64,000 nt of DNA from Actinomadura sp. K4S16 (GCF_008327685.1 NZ_BDDE01000018.1:62001-126000); one strand, 5' to 3'; counted from the first letter of the stretch, positions 44,388 through 52,630 are shown. Numbers and translations are program-made. Notes: generated from the letters alone by a model not told the origin.

Positions 44388-45515
44388 GTGCAGCCCAGGA
44401 TCCCGCGCCCCACCGTCATCGCCGCGATCATCGTGGGGATGACGGTGCTGACGCTCGCGGGGTTCCTCCTGCCGGCGCTCTGGTACGAGACCGTCGACCG
44501 GCGGGACGCCGGACGCCTCCTCCTCGCCCTCGCCGGAGCCGGCGCCGCCTTCGCCCTCTACGCCCGCCTCCTCTGGCAGAACCTGATGCGCCGCACCGCC
44601 CCCGCGCACAGGCTCGGGCTCGCCGCGATCGCGGCGATCTGCTGGGCGCTGCCCCCGCTGCTCGGCACCGGGCAGGGCTGGGGCAACGCGCTCCTCGTCC
44701 CGGCCGGGCTGATCGCCGTCGTCCTCCCGGTGCGGGAGGCGATCGCCGTGACGGCGGCGGCGACCGTCCTGACCCCCGTCTACGGCGTCCTCCTCGGGCT
44801 CCCCGCGCTGACCGTCCTGTACGAGGTGACGGGCGTGCCGCTCGGTGCCTTCTCCGGGTACGTCACGGTCTGGCTGTTCCACGTGGTGCAGGAGCTCAGG
44901 GAGGCGCGCGCGGAACTGGCCCGGTCCGCGGTGGGGGAGGAGCGCCTCCGCTTCGCCCGCGACCTGCACGACGTCCTCGGCCACAGCCTCCAGGCCGTCG
45001 CGCTGCGCGCCGAGGTCGCCGAACGGTTCCTCGAACGCGACGACGGCCGCGTCCGCAAGGAGCTCACCGAGATCCAGACGATGGCGCGGGACGCGGTGCG
45101 GGACGTGCGCGAGGTCGTCCGCGGCTACCGCGCCACGTCCCTGCGCACCGAGCTGGACGGCATGTCCGCCGTGCTGCGCGCCGCCGGGATCCGCTGCGAG
45201 CGCCCCGAGGTGTCGCCGGACCTGCCCGCCCACGTCCACGAACCGCTCGGCTGGGTCGCCCGCGAGGCCGCCACCAACGTCCTGCGGCACTCCAGCGCCA
45301 CCTGGTGCGAGATCACCGTCCGGTCCGGCCGCGACGGCGTCCGGCTGGAGATCGTCAACGACGGCGCCGCGCGCCGCGCCGCCGGGGACGCCGGCAGCGG
45401 CCTGGCCGGGCTCGCCGAGCGGATCGCCGCCGCCGGCGGCGTCTTCCGGGCGGGCCCCGCGGGCGACGGGACGTTCCGGGTGACGGCCGCCGTCCCCGCG
45501 AAGGGAGACGCATGA
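44388..45515 (+). CDS. NarL-type sensor histidine kinase
   Basis: 375 aa. Five or six transmembrane helices over residues 10-170; phosphoacceptor RFARDLHDVLGHSLQAVALRAEV; N-box REAATNVLRHSSATWCEI; G-box-like GSGLAGLAERIAAAGG. The family resembles DesK, which senses membrane fluidity. GTG 44388 gives the start. Its stop overlaps the ATG of the response regulator gene by 4 bp (ATGA), so the two are translationally coupled. Confidence 0.9.
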   Translation: MQPRIPRPTVIAAIIVGMTVLTLAGFLLPALWYETVDRRDAGRLLLALAGAGAAFALYARLLWQNLMRRTAPAHRLGLAAIAAICWALPPLLGTGQGWGNALLVPAGLIAVVLPVREAIAVTAAATVLTPVYGVLLGLPALTVLYEVTGVPLGAFSGYVTVWLFHVVQELREARAELARSAVGEERLRFARDLHDVLGHSLQAVALRAEVAERFLERDDGRVRKELTEIQTMARDAVRDVREVVRGYRATSLRTELDGMSAVLRAAGIRCERPEVSPDLPAHVHEPLGWVAREAATNVLRHSSATWCEITVRSGRDGVRLEIVNDGAARRAAGDAGSGLAGLAERIAAAGGVFRAGPAGDGTFRVTAAVPAKGDA

Positions 45516-46117
45516 TCCGCGTGCTGCTGGCCGACGACCACCTCCTGATCAGGGAGGCGCTCGTCCTGCTCCTGGAGACCGAGGACGGCATCGAGGTCGC
45601 CGCCGACGTGGGGCGCGGCGACGAGGCCGTGGAGCGCGCGCTCGCCCTGAAACCGGACGTCGCCGTCCTCGACATCGACATGCCGGGCCTCGACGGCCTC
45701 GCCGCCGCCGAGCGCCTGTCCCGCGAGCTGCCCGGCTGCCGCCTGGTGATCGTGACCGCGCACGGCCGCCCCGGCAACCTGCGCCGCGCGATGGCCGCCG
45801 GCGTCCGCGGCTTCCTCGGCAAGGACACGCCGGGCCGCCGGCTCGCCCAGGTCATCCGGCAGGTCGCGGAGGGCGCCCGCTACATCGACCCCCAGCTCGC
45901 CGCCGACGCCCTCGCCGCCGAGGAGTGCCCCCTCACCCCGCGCGAGCTCGACACCCTCCGCGCCGCCGCCGACGGCGCCCCCGTCTCCCGCATCGCCCGC
46001 ACCCTCGGCCTGTCCGAGGGCACCGTCCGCAACTACCTGTCCGCCGCCGTCACCAAACTCGGCGCCGACAACCGCCACACCGCCGCCCGCACCGCCAAAG
46101 ACTTGGGCTGGCTCTAG
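45512..46117 (+). CDS. DesR-like LuxR-family response regulator
   Basis: 201 aa. Receiver domain with ADDHLLIREAL, VAVLDIDMPGLDG (phospho-Asp) and RGFLGKDTPGRRL; HTH LTPRELDTLRAAADGAPVSRIARTLGLSEGTVRNYLSAAVTKLGADNR, the DesR/YxjL-type LuxR helix that binds palindromic sites. Partner of the overlapping sensor kinase. The palindrome at 43606-43627 is a natural target. Confidence 0.92.
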   Translation: MIRVLLADDHLLIREALVLLLETEDGIEVAADVGRGDEAVERALALKPDVAVLDIDMPGLDGLAAAERLSRELPGCRLVIVTAHGRPGNLRRAMAAGVRGFLGKDTPGRRLAQVIRQVAEGARYIDPQLAADALAAEECPLTPRELDTLRAAADGAPVSRIARTLGLSEGTVRNYLSAAVTKLGADNRHTAARTAKDLGWL

Positions 46118-46312
46118 TTCATTGCATTTTTCTCCTCCTTCGGGCCTTGAAGGCCCTCCATCGTCGAAAAACGCGGGCGATCGCTGGCATCGCTCCGGCT
46201 CGCCTTGGCGGCTCGCTGCGCGATCAGATTCTTGCTTCGCTCGAATCTGCCTTCGGACGCGATCGCAGCCATTCAGGTTGTTGCGGGGTTGCGGTGGGGC
46301 TGCGAGGCCTGT
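46118..46312. other. Intergenic stretch with palindromes, possible dispersed repeat
   Basis: No gene. Contains GGGCCTT-G-AAGGCCC (46142-46156) and CAGATTC ... GAATCTG (46225-46231 and 46243-46249), plus several gctcgc/gatcgc motifs. Its lower-GC, hairpin-rich character resembles dispersed intergenic repeats of actinomycetes. It separates convergent genes, so the first hairpin may also act as a terminator. Confidence 0.4.
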
Positions 46313-47002
46313 TCAGCGGCGGGCCAGGACCAGGGAGCCGCGCTTCGTGACCGGGAGTGGGGTGTTCAGGTGGGTGGCGGCCTCGGTGGCCTGGGGGCGG
46401 GGGACCTGGCGGGCGATCAGGTAGTCGCGGACGGCGGCCTGGTCGGGGAGGGTGATCAGCGGGGCGTCCCAGCGCTCCACCTCGACCTCGCCGAAGACCT
46501 CGCCGACGCGGGTCGGGGCGTCCTCGGCGTCGAACGGGGTCGGCTCGGGGCGCCACACCGGCGCCAGTTCGGGGCTGTCCGTCCGGCAGATCGCGGTGGC
46601 CAGGAGGAGGCCGCCCGGGGCGAGGACGCGGCGGGCCTCGCGGAGCGCCCGCTCCGGGTCGTCCAGCAGGGGGAGCAGGTTCACGGCGACGGCGGCGTCG
46701 AACGTCGCGTCCCGGAACGGCAGGCGCAGCGCGTCGGCCCGCACCCGCGGCGCCGGATGGGCGGAGACGAGCTCGCCGGACACGTCCAGCCCCACGAGCC
46801 CGAACGGCGGCGGGTGGGGGAGGGCGTCGCTGAGGGCGCCCTCCCCGCAGCCGATGTCCAGGACGCGGGACGCGCCGGACCCGAGCAGCTTCGAGGCGAT
46901 GTGGTCGTGCAGGCTCCGCGCCCCGATCAGGTACTTCCTGGTGACCCTGGCGGCGAGGCGGAAGCGTTCAGGGCCGGAGTCGTGGTCGGGTGAGAGGGCC
47001 AT
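46313..47002 (-). CDS. Class I SAM-dependent methyltransferase
   Basis: 229 aa. SAM-binding motif I ASRVLDIGCGEGALSDALP (about residues 45-60), then LVGLDVSGELV and the UbiE-like FDAAVAVNLLPLLDDPERALREARRVLAPGGLLLATAI. A helical lid follows (RYWDAPLITL-like and QAAVRDYLIARQVPRPQ). It methylates an unknown small molecule. ATG 47002. It is transcribed in the same direction as the SDR gene, which ends 38 bp upstream. Confidence 0.88.
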   Translation of the reverse strand: MALSPDHDSGPERFRLAARVTRKYLIGARSLHDHIASKLLGSGASRVLDIGCGEGALSDALPHPPPFGLVGLDVSGELVSAHPAPRVRADALRLPFRDATFDAAVAVNLLPLLDDPERALREARRVLAPGGLLLATAICRTDSPELAPVWRPEPTPFDAEDAPTRVGEVFGEVEVERWDAPLITLPDQAAVRDYLIARQVPRPQATEAATHLNTPLPVTKRGSLVLARR

Positions 47003-47040
47003 GCAGTGAGCATTCCCGGTGAGCCGCCCGGAAAGCGTCT

Positions 47041-47787
47041 TCAGGCGGTGACGCCTCCGTCGACGACCAGGTCGTGGCCGACCACGTGGGACGCGGCGTC
47101 CGAGGCCAGCCACAGGATGGTCTCGGCCACCTCCGCGGTGTCGGCGACGCGGCCGGACGGCGTGGCGCGCATCCGCTCCGCGCGCTCGGCGGGCGTCTCG
47201 CCGGGCAGGAGCGACATCGGGGTGTCCGTGGCGCCCGGGCTGACGGCGTTGACGCGGACGCCGTCGGCGACGTGGTCGAGGGCCGCGGTGCGGGTGAGGA
47301 CGCTGACCGCCGCCTTGGACGCCGCGTAAGCCGCGAGGCCGGGGCGGCGCCCGTGCGCGCCGATGTTGGAGGAGACGTTGACGACCGCTCCGCCGCCGTG
47401 GGCGCGCATGTGGGCGATCTCGTGCTTCATCGACAGGAACACGCCGGTCAGGTTCACCGCCAGGACCTCGTCCCAGGCGGCGGTGTCGATGTCGGCGACG
47501 GGCCCGGCGGCGCCGAGGATCCCGGCGTTGTTGACGGCGACGTGGAGGGCGCCGTGGCGGCCCGCGACCGTCTCGACCATCGCGGCGGCCGAGGCCGGGT
47601 CGGTCACGTCCGCGACGACGTGGTCGGCCCGCTCCGAGCCGATCTCCTTAACGGCCTCGGCCAGCGCCGCCGCGTCGCGTCCGGCCAGGACGACGGTCGC
47701 GCCCTCGCGGGCGAAGGCGTGCGCGGTGGCGCGGCCGATGCCGCGCGCGCCGCCGGTGATGAGGACGATCTTGCCGTCGAATCGCAT
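47041..47787 (-). CDS. Short-chain dehydrogenase/reductase
   Basis: 248 aa. Rossmann motif LITGGARGIGRATAHAFAREG (residues 9-29), NNAGILGAAGPV, catalytic tetrad with VNVSSNIGAHGRR (Ser) and LAAYAASKAAVSVLTR (Tyr-x3-Lys), and a C-terminal SDAASHVVGHDLVVDGGVTA typical of NAD(P)-dependent SDRs of the FabG class. ATG 47787 with AGGAG upstream is preferred over GTG 47796. It lies downstream of a TetR regulator and carries a matching operator-like sequence. Confidence 0.92.
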   Translation of the reverse strand: MRFDGKIVLITGGARGIGRATAHAFAREGATVVLAGRDAAALAEAVKEIGSERADHVVADVTDPASAAAMVETVAGRHGALHVAVNNAGILGAAGPVADIDTAAWDEVLAVNLTGVFLSMKHEIAHMRAHGGGAVVNVSSNIGAHGRRPGLAAYAASKAAVSVLTRTAALDHVADGVRVNAVSPGATDTPMSLLPGETPAERAERMRATPSGRVADTAEVAETILWLASDAASHVVGHDLVVDGGVTA

Positions 47788-47808
47788 CGTCTGCACTCCT
47801 GAATATTG

Positions 47809-47820
47809 GATCGATCGGTC
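47809..47820. promoter_or_regulatory. Probable TetR operator upstream of the SDR gene
   Basis: GATCGATCGGTC at 47809-47820, followed by TTGAAT, closely matches GAACGAACGGTC at 48498-48509 (followed by AAGTAT) in front of the TetR gene. The shared pattern GAwCGAwCGGTC suggests that this TetR regulates the SDR gene and itself. Confidence 0.6.
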
Positions 47821-47840
47821 TTGAATAAGGGCCGAAAGAA

Positions 47841-47860
47841 GCCCCGCCGGAAGGCGGGGC
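47841..47860 (-). terminator. Hairpin terminator after the TetR gene
   Basis: GCCCCGCC (47841-47848) and GGCGGGGC (47853-47860) with loop GGAA. It lies 32 bp beyond the end of the TetR gene on the minus strand, upstream of the SDR gene, so the two genes have separate transcripts. Confidence 0.7.
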
Positions 47861-47892
47861 GGTGCCGGTCGGCGCCGGCCGTCGAGGGGCGG

Positions 47893-48474
47893 TCAGGCGA
47901 GGAGGGCCGCGGCCTGCCGGGTCGCGTCGCGCAGGCGGTCGTCGTCGGGGGCGGCCCGGCCGAGGACGCGCATGCCCTGGAAGAGGACGAGCAGGAGCCG
48001 GGCCAGCGCGCGCGGGTCCCGGTCCGGGGGCAGCTCGCCCTGGGCCCGCGCGCGGGTCAGCGCCGTGGTGAGCGACGCCTCCAGGAAGGTCCAGCTCGAC
48101 TCCACGAGCCGCGCCGCCTCGGGGTCGCGCGCGGCCAGTTCGACCGCCGTGTTCACTACGAGGCAGCCGCGCCGGGGCCGGCCGCGCGCCGACTCCTCGG
48201 CGTAGCGCTCGATCAGCTCCCGGACCGCGGGCAGCACCGGCCCGGGCTGCGACAGCGCCTCGGCGATCTTCGGGTCGGTGTCCCGGAGGTAGCGTTCGAG
48301 GGCCTTCAGGAACAGCTCGCGCTTGCCGCCGAACGTCGCGTAGACGCTGGCCCGGGCGATGCCGAGATGGGCCACGAGGTCGGCCATGGAGGTCGCCTCG
48401 TAGCCGCGCTCCCAGAACAGTTCCAGCGCGCGCTGCAGCGCGGCGTCCGGATCGAACTCCTTCGTCCGTGCCAT
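47893..48474 (-). CDS. TetR-family transcriptional regulator
   Basis: 193 aa. HTH with FDPDAALQRALELFWERGYEATSMADLVAHLGIARASVYATFGGKRELFLKAL, the type seen in TetR proteins with a C-terminal AcrR-like TetR_C_11 region (GRPRRGCLVVNTAVELA, conserved Cys). It probably controls the downstream SDR gene: matching sites lie upstream of both genes. It could respond to a ligand that is the SDR substrate. Start ATG 48474. Confidence 0.92.
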   Translation of the reverse strand: MARTKEFDPDAALQRALELFWERGYEATSMADLVAHLGIARASVYATFGGKRELFLKALERYLRDTDPKIAEALSQPGPVLPAVRELIERYAEESARGRPRRGCLVVNTAVELAARDPEAARLVESSWTFLEASLTTALTRARAQGELPPDRDPRALARLLLVLFQGMRVLGRAAPDDDRLRDATRQAAALLA

Positions 48475-48497
48475 GCGGACGACGGTAGGGGATTCAA

Positions 48498-48509
48498 GAA
48501 CGAACGGTC
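48498..48509. promoter_or_regulatory. Probable TetR autoregulatory operator
   Basis: GAACGAACGGTC, 23 bp upstream of the TetR start codon, matches the SDR upstream site at 47809-47820 at 10 of 12 positions; the two differences are A/T swaps. Confidence 0.6.
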
Positions 48510-48514
48510 AAGTA

Positions 48515-49084
48515 TCAGGCCCGCGAAGCCGCCGGGACGGACGGACGGTCCAGGTCCATGACGTCCAGCACCGAGTCGTCGGCGGCGAGCGCCTCCACGA
48601 CCGGTCCGCGGCGGGCGCCCCAGACCACGACGACGTGGCCGTGCTCGGGGACGTCCAGGATCCGCTTGCCGACCCGCACCCGCGCGACCTCGGCCGAGGC
48701 CCGCAGCCGCGCCTCGTTGACCCACTTGGCGCCCCACGGCAGCAGCCGGTTGGCGTTGCGCACCGTCCGGCCGGACCCGTACTTGAGCAGGTGGCGCCCC
48801 ATCTCGCCGGACGAGCGGCGGGCCAGCGGCTCGGCGGGGGCCGAGCCGCCCGCGCCGCCCAGCTCCATCCACTCGCCGTCGCGGCGATGGAACGTCCAGC
48901 CCTCGATGAACGCGGAAGCGGGGTCCGCCCACTGGTAAAGGAACGTGACAACGGCGATGTCGCCGTCCTTGTCGAGTCCGAGCGGAAGGTAGTCCTGGCC
49001 CTCGGTGAAGCGGGCGGGAGCGGGGACGGGGAGGCCGTCCCGGAGGAGCCGCAGGCACTCCTCGTGCACCTCGTGGTCGTTCAT
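48515..49084 (-). CDS. Uncharacterised protein, possible DUF-type enzyme or sensor
   Basis: 189 aa, soluble. Segments such as HEECLRLLRDGLPVPAPARFTEGQDYLPLGLDKDGDIAVVTFLYQWADPASAFIEGWTFHRRDGEW indicate a conserved actinobacterial family whose function I do not know. The C-terminal half is basic. ATG 49084 follows GAGG about 10 bp upstream. Its stop is 40 bp from the TetR start, on the same strand. Confidence 0.6.
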   Translation of the reverse strand: MNDHEVHEECLRLLRDGLPVPAPARFTEGQDYLPLGLDKDGDIAVVTFLYQWADPASAFIEGWTFHRRDGEWMELGGAGGSAPAEPLARRSSGEMGRHLLKYGSGRTVRNANRLLPWGAKWVNEARLRASAEVARVRVGKRILDVPEHGHVVVVWGARRGPVVEALAADDSVLDVMDLDRPSVPAASRA

Positions 49085-49118
49085 GATGGGGGACCTCTGA
49101 TCGTGCAGGCAGGGCAAA

Positions 49119-49140
49119 GGGCCCTCCCGCGAGAGGGCCC
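49119..49140 (-). terminator. Hairpin terminator after the 183-aa membrane protein gene
   Basis: GGGCCCTC (49119-49126) and GAGGGCCC (49133-49140) with a 6-nt loop. It lies beyond the stop (49179) of the minus-strand membrane-protein gene. Confidence 0.65.
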
Positions 49141-49178
49141 CACGTGGCATTCACTCTAGAGGTCCGGCTCGTCTGGTT

Positions 49179-49730
49179 TCACCCGTCTGGCGTACTCCCG
49201 ACAGCCCTTTGCCATCCGTCCTTCATCTCGTGGTCGATCGCGGGCCCGCGGAAGGCGGACGCCCGCGCCGCGAGGACCGCGCACAGGGCCGCCAGCGGCA
49301 GCTCCACTCCCGCCGCCAAGGCGATCGCCGCCGTCCGCTCCGCGCCGGGCGTGGCGGTCATCACGTCGAACCACGCGTCGACGGCCAGCAGCGTCCCCGC
49401 GGCGGCGGCGCACAGCCCGTGGCGCGGATCGCGGCGGACGAGCAGCACACCGGTGCCGAGCAGCGCGGCGGCCTCCATCGCGTCCAGCCCCACCCAGGCC
49501 GCGGACCAGTTCGACACCACGGCCGTGGACGGCATGGTGGCGGCGAGCATCCACATCCAGGGCACCAGCGCGGCGGCGCCCCCCACGAACGCCCAGCCGA
49601 GCCGCCGGCTCCCCGCCGTCCGCCGGGCGGCGGGGGCGGGCGGCCCAGTGCGTCCGCGGCGCGGACGGTGCCGGGGGGCGATCCCGAGGCGGGACGAGGA
49701 GGGAGCGAGGCCGGGGACGGCGGCGACCAT
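49179..49730 (-). CDS. Small four-helix membrane protein
   Basis: 183 aa. Four predicted transmembrane helices (WAFVGGAAALVPWMWMLAATM, GLDAMEAAALLGTGVLLV, GLCAAAAGTLLAVDAWFDVMTATPG, LAAGVELPLAALCAVLAARAS), preceded by a basic 40-residue N-terminus. The VDAWFDVMT segment recurs in actinobacterial membrane proteins of unknown function. It is upstream of the divergent sensor kinase gene. Confidence 0.7.
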   Translation of the reverse strand: MVAAVPGLAPSSSRLGIAPRHRPRRGRTGPPAPAARRTAGSRRLGWAFVGGAAALVPWMWMLAATMPSTAVVSNWSAAWVGLDAMEAAALLGTGVLLVRRDPRHGLCAAAAGTLLAVDAWFDVMTATPGAERTAAIALAAGVELPLAALCAVLAARASAFRGPAIDHEMKDGWQRAVGSTPDG

Positions 49731-49899
49731 GGGGAACTCCTGGGGGGAGGGGTGCGCATCCGCTTCCCGGATGCCTGATCAAAAGCCTGACCGGAAACCG
49801 CCTCAAGATCAGTAGCGCGTCCTTCCGATCCGGGGTGGCACTGGCTTCACCCCCGGCCCTGCACCCTGGTTCATGGCGGCGCCCGAACTGGGGCAATAC

Positions 49900-49917
49900 G
49901 GTTGCCCCATGGCAACC
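49900..49917 (+). promoter_or_regulatory. Inverted repeat enclosing a start codon
   Basis: GGTTGCC (49900-49906) and GGCAACC (49911-49917) form a perfect 7-bp stem with loop CCAT; the ATG of the sensor kinase gene (49909) begins inside the loop. It could hide the start codon in mRNA or be an operator. Confidence 0.4.
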
Positions 49918-51168
49918 CTCTCCGCGGTCCGGCACGTCCGCGTGCGCGCTCCGTGGTCGGCGGCGGCGTGGCGCGACACGGTGTTCGTCGCCTCCGGGGT
50001 GCCGCTGCACCTCACCGGCTGGCTGATCCTGTGCTGCCTCTGGGGGGTCTGGACGCCTGTGAACGTGACCCCGATCCTCCTGCTCCTCGGAGCGTCGGTC
50101 CTCCTCCTGCTGCTCGCGCTTCGCCGGCTGACCTCCTGGCAGCGGGAGCGGTGCTGGGCGATGCTCGGCCTCGACATCCCGCGGATGCCCGACTTCGACG
50201 ACGGGCGCCCCTGGGACGCGCTGCGCGACCTCCGCTCGCCCGAGCTGTGGCGGGTCCTCCAGTACCACCTGCTGGCCGGGCCGTTCCTCGCCGCCGGCGG
50301 GGTGGTCGTGATCGGGGCGTGGGCGGCCGGCCTCGCCCTCACCACGTCCGCGACCTACGCGTGGGCGGTGCACCCCGGCGATCCGCTGGCCGGCCATCCC
50401 CAGCGCGTCGCCGTCCTCACCGCGGTCGGCGTGCTCCTCGTGGCGGCGGCGCCGTGGGCGGCGGCGGGCGTCCGGTACCTGGACGCCCGCGCCGCCGCCC
50501 GGCTGCTCGGCCCCGACCGCGCGAAGGAGCTGGAGCGGCGCGTCGAGGACCTGGCCGAAAAGCGCGCCAGCGTGGTGGACGCCGCCGACATCGAGCGCCG
50601 CCGCATCGAGCGCGACCTGCACGACGGCGCCCAGCAGCGGCTCGTCTCCCTCGCGCTCAACCTCGGGTTGGCGCGCGAGACGCTCACCGGCGTCCCGGAC
50701 GACGCCATGCGCGTGATCGTGGAGGCGCACGAGGAGGCCAAGGCGGCGCTGACCGAGCTGCGCGACCTGATCCGCGGCCTGCATCCGGCCGTGCTGGAGG
50801 ACCGCGGACTGGACGCCGCCCTCTCCGGCGTCGCCGCGCGGGTGCCGCTGCCGGTCCGGCTCCGCGTCGACATCGATCCGCGCGCCTCCTCGACCGTCGA
50901 GGCCGTCGCCTACTTCGTCGTCTCCGAGGCGCTCACCAACGTGGTCAAGCACGCGCGCGCCGGCGAGGTGGACGTCCGCGTGGCCCGCAGCGGCGACGTG
51001 CTGCGGGTGACCGTCCGCGACGACGGCGAGGGCGGCGCCGACCCGTCCGCCGGGACCGGGCTGACCGGGCTCGCCCGCCGCGTCCGGTCCGTGGACGGTA
51101 CCTTCCGGATCACCAGCCCCGCGGGGGGCCCGACGACCGTCACCGTGGAGCTGCCGTGCGCATTGTGA
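49909..51168 (+). CDS. Sensor histidine kinase with N-terminal membrane domain
   Basis: 419 aa. N-terminal membrane region with helices LTGWLILCCLWGVW, ILLLLGASVLLLLLAL, then LLAGPFLAAGGVVVIGAWAAGLAL and VAVLTAVGVLLVAAAPWAA; phosphoacceptor IERRRIERDLHDGAQQRLVSLALNLGLARE, N-box SEALTNVVKHARAGEV, and GTGLTGLARRVRSVDGTF. This is the HisKA_3/LiaS-like class typical for actinomycete stress systems. ATG 49909 is preferred; ATG 49873 gives a short polar extension. The response regulator gene overlaps its end by 13 bp. Confidence 0.9.
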   Translation: MATLSAVRHVRVRAPWSAAAWRDTVFVASGVPLHLTGWLILCCLWGVWTPVNVTPILLLLGASVLLLLLALRRLTSWQRERCWAMLGLDIPRMPDFDDGRPWDALRDLRSPELWRVLQYHLLAGPFLAAGGVVVIGAWAAGLALTTSATYAWAVHPGDPLAGHPQRVAVLTAVGVLLVAAAPWAAAGVRYLDARAAARLLGPDRAKELERRVEDLAEKRASVVDAADIERRRIERDLHDGAQQRLVSLALNLGLARETLTGVPDDAMRVIVEAHEEAKAALTELRDLIRGLHPAVLEDRGLDAALSGVAARVPLPVRLRVDIDPRASSTVEAVAYFVVSEALTNVVKHARAGEVDVRVARSGDVLRVTVRDDGEGGADPSAGTGLTGLARRVRSVDGTFRITSPAGGPTTVTVELPCAL

Positions 51169-51803
51169 TCGCCGAGGACTCGGTCCTGCTCCGGGCCGGG
51201 CTGATCAAGGTCCTGGAGACCTCCGGGTTCGAGGTCGCGGCGGCCGTCGGCGACGCCGAGGGGCTGCTCGCCGCCGTGCGCGAGCACCGGCCGGACGCGG
51301 CGATCGTGGACGTCCGCATGCCGCCCGGCTTCACCGACGAGGGCGTGCGCGCGGCGCTGGTGATGCGGCGGGAGACGCCCGGGACCGCCGTGCTGCTGCT
51401 GTCGCAGTACGTCGAGGAGCGGTACGCGGCGGACCTGCTGTCGACCAGCACCAGCGGGATCGGCTACCTGCTCAAGGACCGCGTCGCGGACGTCTCGGTG
51501 TTCCTGGACGCGCTGCGCCGGGTCGCGTCCGGCGGCACCGCCCTGGACCCGGAGGTCGTCTCCCAGTTGCTGCTGCGCCGGCACCGCGACCCGTTGGACC
51601 GGCTCACCCCGCGCGAGAAGGAGGTCCTCGCCGTCATGGCCGAGGGCCGCTCCAACGCGGGCATCGCCGCGGCGCTCGTGGTGAGCGAGAGCGCGGTCGC
51701 CAAGCACATCAACAGCATCTTCGCCAAGCTTGACCTCCCGCACGCCGAGGGCGACCATCGCCGCGTCCTCGCCGTGCTGCGCTTCCTGGACGGCGAGGCG
51801 TGA
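51156..51803 (+). CDS. LuxR-family response regulator
   Basis: 215 aa. Receiver domain IVIAEDSVLLRAGLIKVLETSGFEV, phospho-Asp in AAIVDVRMPPGFTDEG, LLKDRVADVSVFLDALRRVA; LuxR HTH LTPREKEVLAVMAEGRSNAGIAAALVVSESAVAKHINSIFAKLDL. Partner of the preceding kinase. GTG 51156 lies inside the end of the kinase gene, and the next gene overlaps its stop (GTGA), so the three genes are one unit. Confidence 0.92.
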   Translation: MRIVIAEDSVLLRAGLIKVLETSGFEVAAAVGDAEGLLAAVREHRPDAAIVDVRMPPGFTDEGVRAALVMRRETPGTAVLLLSQYVEERYAADLLSTSTSGIGYLLKDRVADVSVFLDALRRVASGGTALDPEVVSQLLLRRHRDPLDRLTPREKEVLAVMAEGRSNAGIAAALVVSESAVAKHINSIFAKLDLPHAEGDHRRVLAVLRFLDGEA

Positions 51804-52630
51804 GGGCCCAGGCCGCCGAGGCCCCGCCCGCCGAGGCCCCGCCCGCCCCTCCGGACCGGCCGAGGCGGCGCGGCGTCTGGATCGCGATGGCGATCGCGAC
51901 GGCGCTGGTCGTGGTCACGCCGGCCGCGGCCGGCCTCACCGGGTCCTTCCGGGCCGTCGAGCGGACGTCGACGTCCTACCGGCAGCCGGTCCGGGAGGTG
52001 CGGCTGGACGTGGACGACGCCGAGGTCTCGGTCTGGCCGGGCTCGGACGGCGGGGCGCGCGTCTACAAGGACCTCCACTGGGTGCGGAGCAAGCCCGAGC
52101 TCACCGAGTCACTGGTGGATGACGTGCTGTTCGTCACGTTCCGCTGCCCGGGGCCCGAGCGGCTGGGCCCGGGGTGCGGGGCGGACATCGAGGTCCAGGT
52201 CCCCGCCGGGGCGCGTGTGTCGGCGGTCTCCGGCTCCGGGCGGATCGACGTGCGCGGGATCACCGGCGATCTCGACCTGCGCACCGGGTCCGGGGAGATC
52301 GACGTCGTCGGCGCGCGCGGGCGGCTGCAGCTGCTGGCGAGGTCCGGCACGGTCACCGGCCGCGCGCTCGCCTCGCCGAACACGCAGGCCGACGTGTCGT
52401 CCGGCACCCTCGACCTCCGCTACGCCGAGCCTCCGGACTCGGTCGACGCCTCCGCCCACTCCGGGACCGTGAAGATCATCGTCCCGGCGGGCTCGCGCTA
52501 CCGGGTCGCCGGATGGACGGGCGCCGGCGACGCCCACCTCAACCCGGCCCTCTACGACGACCGCTCGCCCCGCCGGATCTCCGTCCGCAGCGGCTCGGGC
52601 GGCACCTACCTCGACTACCGCGACGACTAG
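51800..52630 (+). CDS. DUF4097-like beta-repeat protein with membrane anchor
   Basis: 276 aa. A short cytosolic head with Pro/Ala-rich sequence, one transmembrane helix (RGVWIAMAIATALVVVTPAAAGL, about residues 24-46) and an extracytoplasmic domain of beta-helix type with repeats VRLDVDDAEVSVWPG, VSAVSGSGRIDVRGITGDLDLRTGSGEIDVVGARG, RSGTVTGRAL, SSGTLDLRYAE, AHSGTVKIIVP, as in DUF4097. The gene starts at GTG 51800 overlapping the response regulator stop. It is probably the target or accessory of that two-component system; function unknown. Confidence 0.8.
   Translation: MRAQAAEAPPAEAPPAPPDRPRRRGVWIAMAIATALVVVTPAAAGLTGSFRAVERTSTSYRQPVREVRLDVDDAEVSVWPGSDGGARVYKDLHWVRSKPELTESLVDDVLFVTFRCPGPERLGPGCGADIEVQVPAGARVSAVSGSGRIDVRGITGDLDLRTGSGEIDVVGARGRLQLLARSGTVTGRALASPNTQADVSSGTLDLRYAEPPDSVDASAHSGTVKIIVPAGSRYRVAGWTGAGDAHLNPALYDDRSPRRISVRSGSGGTYLDYRDD

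Noticed and set aside
44361..44388. A promoter TTGACG ... CATACGCT just before the second sensor kinase gene
   Set aside because: The spacing between the two boxes is only about 5-6 bp, and the gene is better explained as part of the operon starting at 43.7 kb.
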